DNA from: Dinoroseobacter sp.
Lineage (GTDB): Bacteria; Pseudomonadota; Alphaproteobacteria; Rhodobacterales; Rhodobacteraceae
DNA length: 64,000 nt
Direction: 5' to 3'
Assembly (NCBI GenBank): GCA_017643385.1
Contig: JAEPNN010000006.1
Span: forward strand, 124,001-188,000
Of this stretch, positions 56,811-64,000 are shown piece after piece. Each line of letters begins with the position of its first letter. Positions within the stretch are counted from its first letter, which is position 1. Both the position numbers and the translations under genes were made by a program. The notes below the pieces were generated by a model that worked only from the letters and a program-made list of their open reading frames with translations, was not told where the DNA came from and made no database searches.

Positions 56811-58334
56811 TCAATCGCCGTCAGCCACACCACGTGCGCGCGCACGCGCACGGCGCGCCCGGAAGCTTGGCAACAGCACCAGCAAGATCGCAAGAACAAG
56901 GAGCGCCAGGGTCATCGGGCGTTCGATGATGAAGTCCAGACCGCGGTAGAGCTGCATGGAACGCGAGAAGTTGTCTTCGAGCATCGTTCCCAGGATGAAC
57001 CCGATCAGCAGTGGTGCCAGCGGGTAGTCCGCAAACCGGAAGATCGTGGCCATCACGCCCAGTCCGACAAGGATCAGCAGCTCTGTCGAGTTGTTCTGAC
57101 CGATATAGGCCCCCATCAAGGTGAAGAACAAAATAAAGGGGATCAGATAGTTGCGCGGAATTGCAAGGATCTTGGCGATATAGGGGATGAGGGGCAGGTT
57201 CAGGATCAAAAGCACCAGATTGCCGATGAACATCGAGATGATAACAGCCCAGAAAATCTCGGGGGTGTCGATCATCAGGCGCGGACCCGGGGTCACGTTC
57301 AGGGCAATCAGAGCCCCAAGCAGGATGGCCGTTGTTCCAGAGCCCGGGATGCCCAATGTGAGAAGCGGTACGAATGACCCGGTACATGCAGCGTTATTGG
57401 CCGTTTCGGGCGCAGCGAGGCCTTTCACAGAACCCTTACCGAACTCAGCCTGCTCTTCGCCCTTCGCGATGTTGCGTTCGACCGCGTAGCCCAGGAAGGA
57501 CGCAATCGTAGCCCCTGCACCGGGCAGAACCCCAATGAAGAAGCCCTGAATTGACTGTCGCCCGATCACCGGGATCATCGATTTGCCCTCTTCCCGGGAG
57601 AACCGCAGATTTGTGATCTTGTTGCTTTCACCATCGGCAGCACCGGCCCCGCGCAAAGGATTCAGCACGAGAAACAGGGCTTCGGGCAAAGCGAACATGG
57701 CCATGGCCAGAGTGATGAAGCTGATGCCAGACTGAAGGTCGAGCAGACCCATCGTGAAACGCGGCATGTTGAACAACGCACCTTCACCCACTGTGGCAAG
57801 GATTAGCCCGAGAATGGTCATCATCAGCGCCTTGGCAACCTGACCGGTCCCGGCGAACGCGGCGATTGCCGACAGGCCCACCACCATCAGCGCGAAGTAT
57901 TCAGCCGAATGGAAGAGCAGCGCGACCGACGACAAGGCCGGTGCAAAAATCATCAGAAGGATCGCACCGATCGTACCCCCCGCGAAACTGGCCACCGCGG
58001 CGATCGTAAGGGCCTTACCCGCCTGCCCTTTTCGCGCCATCGGATAGCCGTCGAAGCTGGTGGCAACAGTCCCTGCAACCCCCGGCGCATTGAGCAGAAT
58101 GGAAGAGGTCGAACCGCCAAAGATGGCACCATAGTAGACACCCGCAAGCAAGATCAGCGCCGCGGCGGGATCTCCAAGCGTGATCGCGACCGGGATCATA
58201 ATGGCAATGATGGACATCGGTCCAAGACCCGGCAGCATGCCGATGAATGTGCCGATTAGGCAGCCTGCAATGACCATCAGAAGGTTTTGGATTGAGAATG
58301 CGGCCTGGAGGCCAATCATAATTCCTTCAAGCAT
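56811..58334 (-). CDS. tctA: Tripartite tricarboxylate transporter large membrane subunit TctA
   Basis: 507 residues, about twelve hydrophobic helices. The family motifs GMLPGLGPMSIIAIMIP (~residue 33), YYGAIFGGSTSSILLN and GVLPGAGATIASFLGYAVE are present. The C-terminus is Arg rich (RARRARARARG), probably cytoplasmic. With TctB and the binding protein TctC it forms a TTT importer. TTT systems (SlcHFG) are known for sulfolactate; the position next to hps-suy suggests DHPS or sulfolactate as substrate, replacing the MFS HpsU. Confidence 0.9.
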   Translation of the reverse strand: MLEGIMIGLQAAFSIQNLLMVIAGCLIGTFIGMLPGLGPMSIIAIMIPVAITLGDPAAALILLAGVYYGAIFGGSTSSILLNAPGVAGTVATSFDGYPMARKGQAGKALTIAAVASFAGGTIGAILLMIFAPALSSVALLFHSAEYFALMVVGLSAIAAFAGTGQVAKALMMTILGLILATVGEGALFNMPRFTMGLLDLQSGISFITLAMAMFALPEALFLVLNPLRGAGAADGESNKITNLRFSREEGKSMIPVIGRQSIQGFFIGVLPGAGATIASFLGYAVERNIAKGEEQAEFGKGSVKGLAAPETANNAACTGSFVPLLTLGIPGSGTTAILLGALIALNVTPGPRLMIDTPEIFWAVIISMFIGNLVLLILNLPLIPYIAKILAIPRNYLIPFILFFTLMGAYIGQNNSTELLILVGLGVMATIFRFADYPLAPLLIGFILGTMLEDNFSRSMQLYRGLDFIIERPMTLALLVLAILLVLLPSFRARRARARARGVADGD

Positions 58335-58337
58335 TGC

Positions 58338-58835
58338 TCAGACCCCCATGAAGAACGGGAAGGGACGCAGGAAGATGCCAAGCACCTCCTGCACCAAATA
58401 CCAGACGCCCCCGGTGGCCAGCACGGCAACCGGGATCATGATGTGAAGCTTGCGCTCGCCAAGGATCGCACTGCCCGCGATCAGAAAAACGCTGGTGGCG
58501 AGCAAAAAGCCTGCAGGGCGCAACATCAGGGCGTAGAGCACCATCAGGCCCAGAAGAAACAGGGTCTGGCCAAGGTGGTAATCCTGCAGGCGACGGTAAT
58601 TGATGTCGGCAGCACTTGGCTCTTTCTCCGTTGCATCCGATTTCTCGACGCCTAGGAGCACAATCAGGGCCACGATGATCCCGAGCACGGACAAAACCTT
58701 TGGAAAGGTCGACGGCCAGACGGGGTTACGTTGCATAAAAGGGGGTAGGAGCTGATCCATCGTGAAGAAGGCTGCGTAGCCATAAAGGCAGCAAAATGCG
58801 ACGAAAATCAGCGCGATCCAGCGATCCAGCGCCAT
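58338..58835 (-). CDS. tctB: Tripartite tricarboxylate transporter small membrane subunit TctB
   Basis: 165 residues, four predicted membrane helices (WIALIFVAFCCLYGYAAF; a second near VLSVLGIIVALIVLLG; LGQTLFLLGLMVLYALML; ASVFLIAGSAIL onwards). Sequence is poorly conserved in this family; size, topology and position between tctA (3-bp gap) and tctC make the call. Confidence 0.85.
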   Translation of the reverse strand: MALDRWIALIFVAFCCLYGYAAFFTMDQLLPPFMQRNPVWPSTFPKVLSVLGIIVALIVLLGVEKSDATEKEPSAADINYRRLQDYHLGQTLFLLGLMVLYALMLRPAGFLLATSVFLIAGSAILGERKLHIMIPVAVLATGGVWYLVQEVLGIFLRPFPFFMGV

Positions 58836-58913
58836 GAACTCCCCTCCCTGAAGAACTTTGGTCGTGGACCGCCCCGCTGCATGGCAGGGCGGTCCGTTTA
58901 GCTTCTGGACGTC

Positions 58914-59897
58914 TTAGAGGAAGCCCAGAGCGCGCATCAGATCGCCGATCACCTTTTCCTGGTCTTCCAGGAAGGCACGGAAATCATCGCCATTGTTGTG
59001 GATGTTAACCCAACCGTTGCGAGCACGTACTTCTTCCCACTCATCGGTTTCGTACATCTTGGTCAGCGCATCCTGGAACGCGGCCAGCTGCGCATCATCG
59101 ATACCGGGTGCCGCGAAGAAACCACGCCAGTTGACGAACGTGGTGTCGAGGCCCTGCTCCATCATGGTTGGTGCAGCGTCAAAAGCGGCAACGCGCTCAT
59201 CCGACGTGACACCGAGGATACGCACTTCACCCTGCTGGGCCAGCGCCACGGCTTCCGAGAAACCGGTGGAAAGCGCCTGGATTTCGCCAGACAGAAGGCC
59301 TGCCATTGCAGCACCACCAGCATCATATGGGATGTAGTTAAACGCAGTTGGATCTTCTCCAGCTGCCTGCATCACCATCGCAGCCACGAGGTGGTCCATG
59401 CCACCTGGAACCGAGCCACCGCCGATGGCAAAGCTCATGCCGTCTGCACGGTATGCGCCCATCAGGTCTTCCATCGAATTGATGTCGCTGTCGGTGTTCA
59501 CAACCAGCGCCGCATAGTCGCCGATGGTGCCTGCAACGAGGGTCAGGTCACGGAAGCTTTGTGGAAACACACCGGTCAGCGAACGGATCACGATTGGCGT
59601 GGAGTTCACCATCATGGTGTTGGCACTGGAATCAGCGTTTTCGATCAGGTGCGCAATAGCGACACCGCCGCCGCCACCAGACATGTTTTCGTAGCTGGCA
59701 GAGCCGACGAGGCCGGACGCGGTAAGCGCTTCACCTGTGCCACGTGCAGTGCCGTCCCAGCCGCCACCTGCGCCGCCTGGAATCAGGAAGTGAACTTCTT
59801 CGAGAACTTGATGGCCACCGGCCAGACCGGGGTTTGCGAATGCGAGCGTGGCGGCAGCCGCCGCCATCACGACCCGGCGGGTCATGCTGAATTTCAT
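58914..59897 (-). CDS. tctC: Periplasmic binding protein of TTT transporter (TctC/Bug family)
   Basis: 327 residues with a signal peptide (MTRRVVMAAAAATLAFANPG). Bug fold: FLIPGGAGGGWDGTARGTGEAL at the front is the carboxylate/sulfonate-binding loop region, and IPYDAGGAAMAGLLSGEIQAL is the second signature. Start at 59897 with GGGAGG a few bases upstream; the longer frame to 60020 would overlap the divergent regulator. It should capture the anionic substrate for TctAB. Confidence 0.9.
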   Translation of the reverse strand: MKFSMTRRVVMAAAAATLAFANPGLAGGHQVLEEVHFLIPGGAGGGWDGTARGTGEALTASGLVGSASYENMSGGGGGVAIAHLIENADSSANTMMVNSTPIVIRSLTGVFPQSFRDLTLVAGTIGDYAALVVNTDSDINSMEDLMGAYRADGMSFAIGGGSVPGGMDHLVAAMVMQAAGEDPTAFNYIPYDAGGAAMAGLLSGEIQALSTGFSEAVALAQQGEVRILGVTSDERVAAFDAAPTMMEQGLDTTFVNWRGFFAAPGIDDAQLAAFQDALTKMYETDEWEEVRARNGWVNIHNNGDDFRAFLEDQEKVIGDLMRALGFL

Positions 59898-59960
59898 TGG
59901 TATTCCTCCCATTTGACAAGGCGGTCCTCCGCCGCCCATGGTCCCTTTACCGCACACCAA

Positions 59961-59979
59961 CCTGACACAAGCCTGACAC
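59961..59979. promoter_or_regulatory. Direct repeat in tctC/tctD divergent promoter, candidate TctD site
   Basis: CCTGACAC occurs at 59961-59968 and again at 59972-59979, an 11-bp period that places both on the same DNA face, as for OmpR-type response regulators. It is 64 bp from the tctC start and 40 bp from the tctD start. Inferred. Confidence 0.5.
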
Positions 59980-60018
59980 CATAAGTCAGAAAGTCGAATG
60001 GGGCGGAGGAAGGATGTC

Positions 60019-60681
60019 ATGCGCTTCTTGCTGGTCGAAGATAACGCTGAGCTTGGCGATGCAATCGTCGCGCGGCTGTCGCTAGACGGGCACGCCGTCG
60101 ATCATGCCAGCACGCTTGGTGAAGCCCGTGATTGGCTGGCTGTGGCCGAGTATGATCTGATGTTGCTCGACGTCATGCTTCCCGATGGAGACGGGCGCAG
60201 CTTTTTGCGCGAGACACGGACGACCGAGCGGCTTCCCGTTATCGTTCTGACGGCGCGCAGTCAGGTGTCGGACCGGGTCGATACCCTTGATCTGGGCGCG
60301 GATGATTATCTGACAAAGCCTTTTGATTTTGGTGAGTTGGAAGCGCGCTGCCGTGCAGTCCTTCGCAGGCGCGGGACACCTGCGCCAACGGTCATTCCGC
60401 TGGGCACAGCGCAATTTGATCCCTCGTCGGGAACGCTGACGCATGCGGGGGAAAGTCAGCCGCTCAGAAATCGCGAATTACGTCTTCTGGAGGTCTTTGC
60501 CCGAAATCAGGGGCAGATCCTGTCGAAATCGCAACTGCTCGATCGGCTGTTTTCGCAAGATGCCGAGGTGTCTGAAAATGCCATCGAGGTCTATATCGGA
60601 CGCCTGCGCAAACGCTTGTCGGAAACCGGTGTTCAGATCGAAACGGTGAGGGGCGTGGGCTACAGGATGGTCACGCCATGA
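60019..60681 (+). CDS. tctD: OmpR-type response regulator TctD
   Basis: 220 residues. Receiver domain 1-115 with phospho-acceptor Asp51 (LLDVMLPDGDG) and the conserved TAR and KPF motifs, followed by a winged-helix DNA-binding domain (ENAIEVYIGRLRKRL...TVRGVGYRM). Start ATG 60019 after GGAGGAAGGA. Divergent from tctC, whose transcription it likely controls. The next gene is its kinase (4-bp overlap). Confidence 0.92.
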   Translation: MRFLLVEDNAELGDAIVARLSLDGHAVDHASTLGEARDWLAVAEYDLMLLDVMLPDGDGRSFLRETRTTERLPVIVLTARSQVSDRVDTLDLGADDYLTKPFDFGELEARCRAVLRRRGTPAPTVIPLGTAQFDPSSGTLTHAGESQPLRNRELRLLEVFARNQGQILSKSQLLDRLFSQDAEVSENAIEVYIGRLRKRLSETGVQIETVRGVGYRMVTP

Positions 60682-62072
60682 GCCGAAAATCTCCACCATC
60701 CATGGTCTGGCGATCGATCGGGCAGCGTTTGACGCTGCTGCTTGCCTTGATCGCAGCCGTTCTTGCGGTTCTGTCATGGTGGATGGTGTCGAGCTTTGCC
60801 CGCGAGGCGGCGGAACGTACACAGGACAACATTCTTGTCGCGTCAGCCACCACGATTGCGGAAGCTTTACGCAGCGAACAAGGTGTTATCCGTCTAGAGC
60901 TGCCCTATTCCGCATTTGCCATGCTGGGTGCAATTGGCGAAGACCGCGTGTTCTACCGTGTTGCTGCCGACGGAACGGTGCTGACCGGGTACGACGACCT
61001 GATCCCGCCTACGCTGCCGCAAAGCCCCTCTGATGTTGTGGTGAGCACGCTGGAGTTTCGGGGCGATCCGGTCCGCATGGTCACGGTTCGCAGGACCGTT
61101 CTTGCCGGACAACAACCGGTACCGGTGATGGTCAGTGTCGCACAAACCCGGGCAGGCGTTGCCGAAATTGGCTTGGGCCTGTCACGTACCGCAGGCCTTC
61201 TGTCTGTTGCGTTCTTTGCTCTTGCCGTTGGTTTGAGCGCGTTTGCAGCGCGCAGTTCGTTGCAACCCCTCAACAGCTTTGCACAGGCCGTGACCCGGCG
61301 GGGGCCTTCAGATTTGCGGCCCTTAAGACGGCGCGTCCCGGATGAACTTGAACCGCTTCAGAGCTCTCTGAACCGGTTGATGGAACGCCTGGGACAGTCG
61401 ATCCGACGCTCCGAAGAGTTCATTGCCGAGGCCGCCCACCGCGTGCGCACCCCCCTTGCCACAGTCCGGGCGCAAGCCGAACTTGCCCTGCACACGGTCG
61501 AAAAAGACAGCGAGCGGGAGATGCTGCGCCGGGTGATCCGTGCGGTGGATGAAAGTTCGCGGTCTGCGAGCCAGTTGCTGGATCATGCCACCGTAAGTTT
61601 TCGGGCCGACGCGCTGGCACAGGAACGTGTTGATCTGGGCGAGCTGGCCGCGCGCGTGACCGCGTCGTTGAGACCCACGGCAGAAATGAAAGACATCTCG
61701 ATCCGTTTGGATACCGCGGAAGATGCGCTGGTGCGCGGGGATGCGATCCTGCTCGAAAGTGCGTTGCGAAACGTGCTTGATAATTCGGTGAAGTATTCGC
61801 CTGAAGAAACGGAAATTATGGTTTCGCTAACGCGCGATGAGGCGACTTGGCGGCTGATGGTGCGCGATTATGGGCGCGGCTTCTCGGGCGAGCCCTTGCC
61901 CGAATTGACGGGTCGCTTTCGGCGCGGACGAAACGTGGAAAAGATTGTGGGCTCTGGTTTGGGCCTGACGATTGCCGAGGAAGTGCTTCAGGCCCATGCC
62001 GGGCGCCTGGAGCTTTCAACCCCTGAAGATGGAGCCGGGGCATGCGTCGCGTTGATCTTACCCGCAGCCTGA
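60678..62072 (+). CDS. tctE: Sensor histidine kinase TctE
   Basis: 464 residues. Two membrane helices at ~16-39 and ~172-191 flank a ~130-residue periplasmic sensor domain. The dimerisation helix carries His254 (EAAHRVRTPLATV); the ATPase domain has RNVLDNSVKYSP (N box) and GSGLGLTIAEEV (G2 box). Likely phosphorylates TctD in response to a carboxylate or sulfonate. It overlaps the next gene by 31 bp. Confidence 0.92.
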   Translation: MSRKSPPSMVWRSIGQRLTLLLALIAAVLAVLSWWMVSSFAREAAERTQDNILVASATTIAEALRSEQGVIRLELPYSAFAMLGAIGEDRVFYRVAADGTVLTGYDDLIPPTLPQSPSDVVVSTLEFRGDPVRMVTVRRTVLAGQQPVPVMVSVAQTRAGVAEIGLGLSRTAGLLSVAFFALAVGLSAFAARSSLQPLNSFAQAVTRRGPSDLRPLRRRVPDELEPLQSSLNRLMERLGQSIRRSEEFIAEAAHRVRTPLATVRAQAELALHTVEKDSEREMLRRVIRAVDESSRSASQLLDHATVSFRADALAQERVDLGELAARVTASLRPTAEMKDISIRLDTAEDALVRGDAILLESALRNVLDNSVKYSPEETEIMVSLTRDEATWRLMVRDYGRGFSGEPLPELTGRFRRGRNVEKIVGSGLGLTIAEEVLQAHAGRLELSTPEDGAGACVALILPAA

Positions 62073-63076
62073 GCGCTGCCATAGCTTACGTTCTTGCGAG
62101 CTTGCCCTTGGGCGCTTTCGAGATCGAAGACCGCAGGCAATATCCCGGAACCGGTCCCGACATGGTCCGGGTGATCTCAACAGCCGATCTTGATGTGTTC
62201 GAGCCTTTCCTTCTGCGGCTTCAGCAAGAACAGCCCGAGATCGGCATCGACTATTATGTTGCATCGAGCACCGAAGTGCATAATGCGATCCGTTCGGGGG
62301 CGGCGTTTGATATCGCGATTTCCTCGGCGATGGATCTGCAATTCCAACTGGCAAATGACGGATATGCCCAGCTCTACCAATCTGATGTGACGGACGCTTT
62401 GCCTGCCTGGGCCAGATGGCGTGATCAGGTTTTTGCCTTCACTGCTGAGCCTGCGGTTGCCGTGATTTCAAGGGCGCGTTTCGAAGGGCTGGAACGGCCG
62501 CAAACGCGGCAGGAGTTGATCGCACTTTTACGGGCGCATCCGGATATTTTTGATGCCTCGGTCGGAACCTATGACATTCGGGTCAGTGGGCTTGGGTACC
62601 TCTTTGCGACCCAAGAAGCCCGGAACTCGGACACCTTCTGGCGCCTCTCGGAACTTATGGGACAGCAGCGCGCGGCGCTCTATTGTTGTTCCGCACAGAT
62701 GATTGACGATGTCGCATCAGGCCGACTGGTCATGGCCTATAACGTCCTTGGATCCTACGCGGTCGAGCGGATTGCGCGAGATGATCGCTTGGAAATCCTC
62801 GAGCTTGAGGATTATTCGACGGTTATGCTGCGCACCGCGTTTATTCCGCGGACGGCGACGCAGTCAGAAGGCGCCGCCCTTTTTCTCGACCGATTGCTGC
62901 GCGAAGGGCTTCGACAGACGCCAGACGCCTGGGTTTTGCCACCGCTTGGGGCGGCGGATCAGCCTGAATCCTCGACATACGGCCCCATCCGATTGGGCCC
63001 TGCGTTGCTGGTCTATCTTGATCGGCTCAATCGCGAGGCGTTTCTAAGCGCGTGGAGTGACGCGATGGTGCAGTGA
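62042..63076 (+). CDS. Periplasmic solute-binding protein linked to TctDE
   Basis: 344 residues, Sec signal peptide at the N-terminus (LSAAIAYVLASLPLGAF). Fold of ABC-type iron/2-aminophosphonate binding proteins (VISTADLDVFEPFLLRLQQEQP, SGAAFDIAISSAMDLQFQL, DVASGRLVMAYNVLGSYA). No permease or ATPase is adjacent. A 31-bp overlap with tctE suggests strict co-expression, so it more likely presents ligand to the TctE sensor than serves a transporter. Two adjacent cysteines in ALYCCSAQ are unusual for this fold and may form a disulfide. Confidence 0.85.
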   Translation: MRRVDLTRSLSAAIAYVLASLPLGAFEIEDRRQYPGTGPDMVRVISTADLDVFEPFLLRLQQEQPEIGIDYYVASSTEVHNAIRSGAAFDIAISSAMDLQFQLANDGYAQLYQSDVTDALPAWARWRDQVFAFTAEPAVAVISRARFEGLERPQTRQELIALLRAHPDIFDASVGTYDIRVSGLGYLFATQEARNSDTFWRLSELMGQQRAALYCCSAQMIDDVASGRLVMAYNVLGSYAVERIARDDRLEILELEDYSTVMLRTAFIPRTATQSEGAALFLDRLLREGLRQTPDAWVLPPLGAADQPESSTYGPIRLGPALLVYLDRLNREAFLSAWSDAMVQ

Positions 63077-63115
63077 ACGAGATAATGCGGGACGTTCTTA
63101 GGCGCCCCGCAGCTT

Positions 63116-64000
63116 TTAGATCCAGAACTGTTCCTGCACGATGCCTGTAACGGGGCCCTCTTGGGTCTCGATCCGCAGTTCTGTGCCCGGATCCCAATGG
63201 GTCATGCGCACCATCCCGATCGCAACGGTGCAGTCGAAATCCGGGGACCATGCGGCCGATGTGATCTGACCAATCTTGCGATCTCGATCCATGATCGACC
63301 AGGCACGGTCACATGGGGCGATCCGATCTTTGATTGCAATCGGACGGATCTGGCGGATCGGGCCATCCTTGGCCACGCGTAAAAGCGCATCGCGCCCTAC
63401 GCAGCCCATGGCGGTCTGTGTGTTGCAGAACCGGCCAAGACCACATTCATGAGGCGTGTTGTCCCGGTTCATATCGTTGCCGTAAGACAGCAAACCGCCT
63501 TCGACACGTTCGATCCCATTGGGGCAGCCAGCCCTGACATTCAGATCCTTACCCGCCTCAAACAGCGCGTCCCAGATCGGCATGCCGAGATCAGTGCCTT
63601 CGACATAGATCTCGAACCCACCCTGCTTGGAGAACCCCGAACGCGCGATGAGCACGTCATGGCCTTCGAAATGGAAATAGCCGTAGCGGAAGAACCGCAG
63701 GGTGCGAATGTCTTCCCCAAAGACCCGCGCCGCCAGTTCGTCGGACTTGGGGCCCTGGATCGCCAGCGGGCTGATATCGGGTTCATCCACGATGACCTCG
63801 AAGCGATACGCATTGGCGATGCCCTTCACCCACAAGAGCAAGTCGCTGTCCGCAATCGAAATCCAGAAGCGCTCGTCACTGATCTTGACCGCAACAGGGT
63901 CGTTCAGCATGCCACCGGTTTCATCAACGATGGGCACATAGAGACACTGCCCCGGAAGCATGCCCCGCAGATCGCGCGGGGTCAGCGTTTGCATCAGACG
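63116..64000 (-). CDS. dmdA: Dimethylsulfoniopropionate demethylase DmdA, cut by window edge
   Basis: 295 codons to the window edge; the methionine at 63994 is internal (RLMQTLTPRDL), and about 75-80 N-terminal residues are missing. GcvT fold using tetrahydrofolate to remove a methyl group from DMSP. Agreement with the Ruegeria pomeroyi DmdA as I recall it is dense: YVPIVDETGGMLNDPVAVK, SPLAIQGPKSDELAARVFGE, SKQGGFEIYVEG, NVRAGCPNGIERVEGGLLS and NTPHECGLG. DmdA-like relatives of unknown substrate exist, so DMSP is probable and not proven. It is convergent with the binding-protein gene. Confidence 0.85.
   Translation of the reverse strand, partial: RLMQTLTPRDLRGMLPGQCLYVPIVDETGGMLNDPVAVKISDERFWISIADSDLLLWVKGIANAYRFEVIVDEPDISPLAIQGPKSDELAARVFGEDIRTLRFFRYGYFHFEGHDVLIARSGFSKQGGFEIYVEGTDLGMPIWDALFEAGKDLNVRAGCPNGIERVEGGLLSYGNDMNRDNTPHECGLGRFCNTQTAMGCVGRDALLRVAKDGPIRQIRPIAIKDRIAPCDRAWSIMDRDRKIGQITSAAWSPDFDCTVAIGMVRMTHWDPGTELRIETQEGPVTGIVQEQFWI

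Overview
This window looks like chromosomal DNA of an aerobic marine alphaproteobacterium of the Rhodobacteraceae (Roseobacter group). The reasons are a DmdA-type DMSP demethylase at the right edge, a dihydroxypropanesulfonate/sulfolactate (hps-suy) catabolic cluster, the oxygen-dependent cobalamin pathway (cobG, cobN), two FAD-GcvT dimethylglycine/sarcosine dehydrogenase-like proteins, and a manganese sitABCD operon preceded by Mur-like boxes. Identifications come from reading motifs and order; no database search was run.

Layout. 1-1.6 kb: end of purine/ureide catabolism (uraD, allA, allE). 1.7-6.3 kb: a demethylation cassette (FAD-GcvT oxidoreductase, MttB-family methyltransferase without pyrrolysine, TetR regulator). 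6.4-10.1 kb: a small secreted protein, katG and its divergent regulator oxyR, with a bidirectional terminator between the first two. 10.1-12.4 kb: an SDR, a rhodanese and a persulfide-dioxygenase-like metallo-beta-lactamase protein. 12.6-24 kb: a compact secondary-metabolite locus. It has a condensation-carrier-thioesterase NRPS protein, an Sfp-type phosphopantetheinyl transferase, and a convergent 2733-residue ACP-KS-AT-ACP-aminotransferase-C-A-PCP megasynthase. 24.4-28 kb: sitABCD. 28.2-42.3 kb: a cobalamin riboswitch and then DUF1636-cobW-cobN-cobG-cobH-cobI-cobJ-(cobK inverted)-cobL-cobE-cobM-cobB-cobA-cobF, nearly all with 4-bp overlaps. 42.3-43.9 kb: a cobalt-type nitrile hydratase (alpha, beta, activator). 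44-46 kb: kynureninase and an arylformamidase-like hydrolase. 46-49.5 kb: a second FAD-GcvT protein and a divergent 2OG-Fe(II) oxygenase. 49.6-63.1 kb: (R)-sulfolactate dehydrogenase-like comC, suyB, suyA, hpsP, hpsO, hpsN, a LacI regulator (hpsR), a tripartite tricarboxylate transporter (tctA, tctB, tctC), a TctDE two-component system and an overlapping periplasmic binding protein. 63.1-64 kb: dmdA, cut off by the window edge.

How it fits together. The right half is an organosulfur module. DHPS would enter through the TTT transporter, be converted by HpsO/HpsP and HpsN to (R)-sulfolactate, and be split by SuyAB to pyruvate and sulfite. DmdA and the FAD-GcvT proteins add methyl-group salvage. 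The corrin operon supplies the cobalt cofactor that an MttB-type methyltransferase would need, and a cobalt nitrile hydratase sits directly behind it.

The least explained part is the hybrid PKS-NRPS locus at 12.5-24 kb. It has no acyl-loading ligase and its C-T-TE partner has no adenylation domain. That partner's thioesterase carries a cysteine instead of a serine nucleophile, and the single adenylation domain reads as glycine-activating. The architecture predicts a small beta-aminoacyl-glycine product with an unusual release step.
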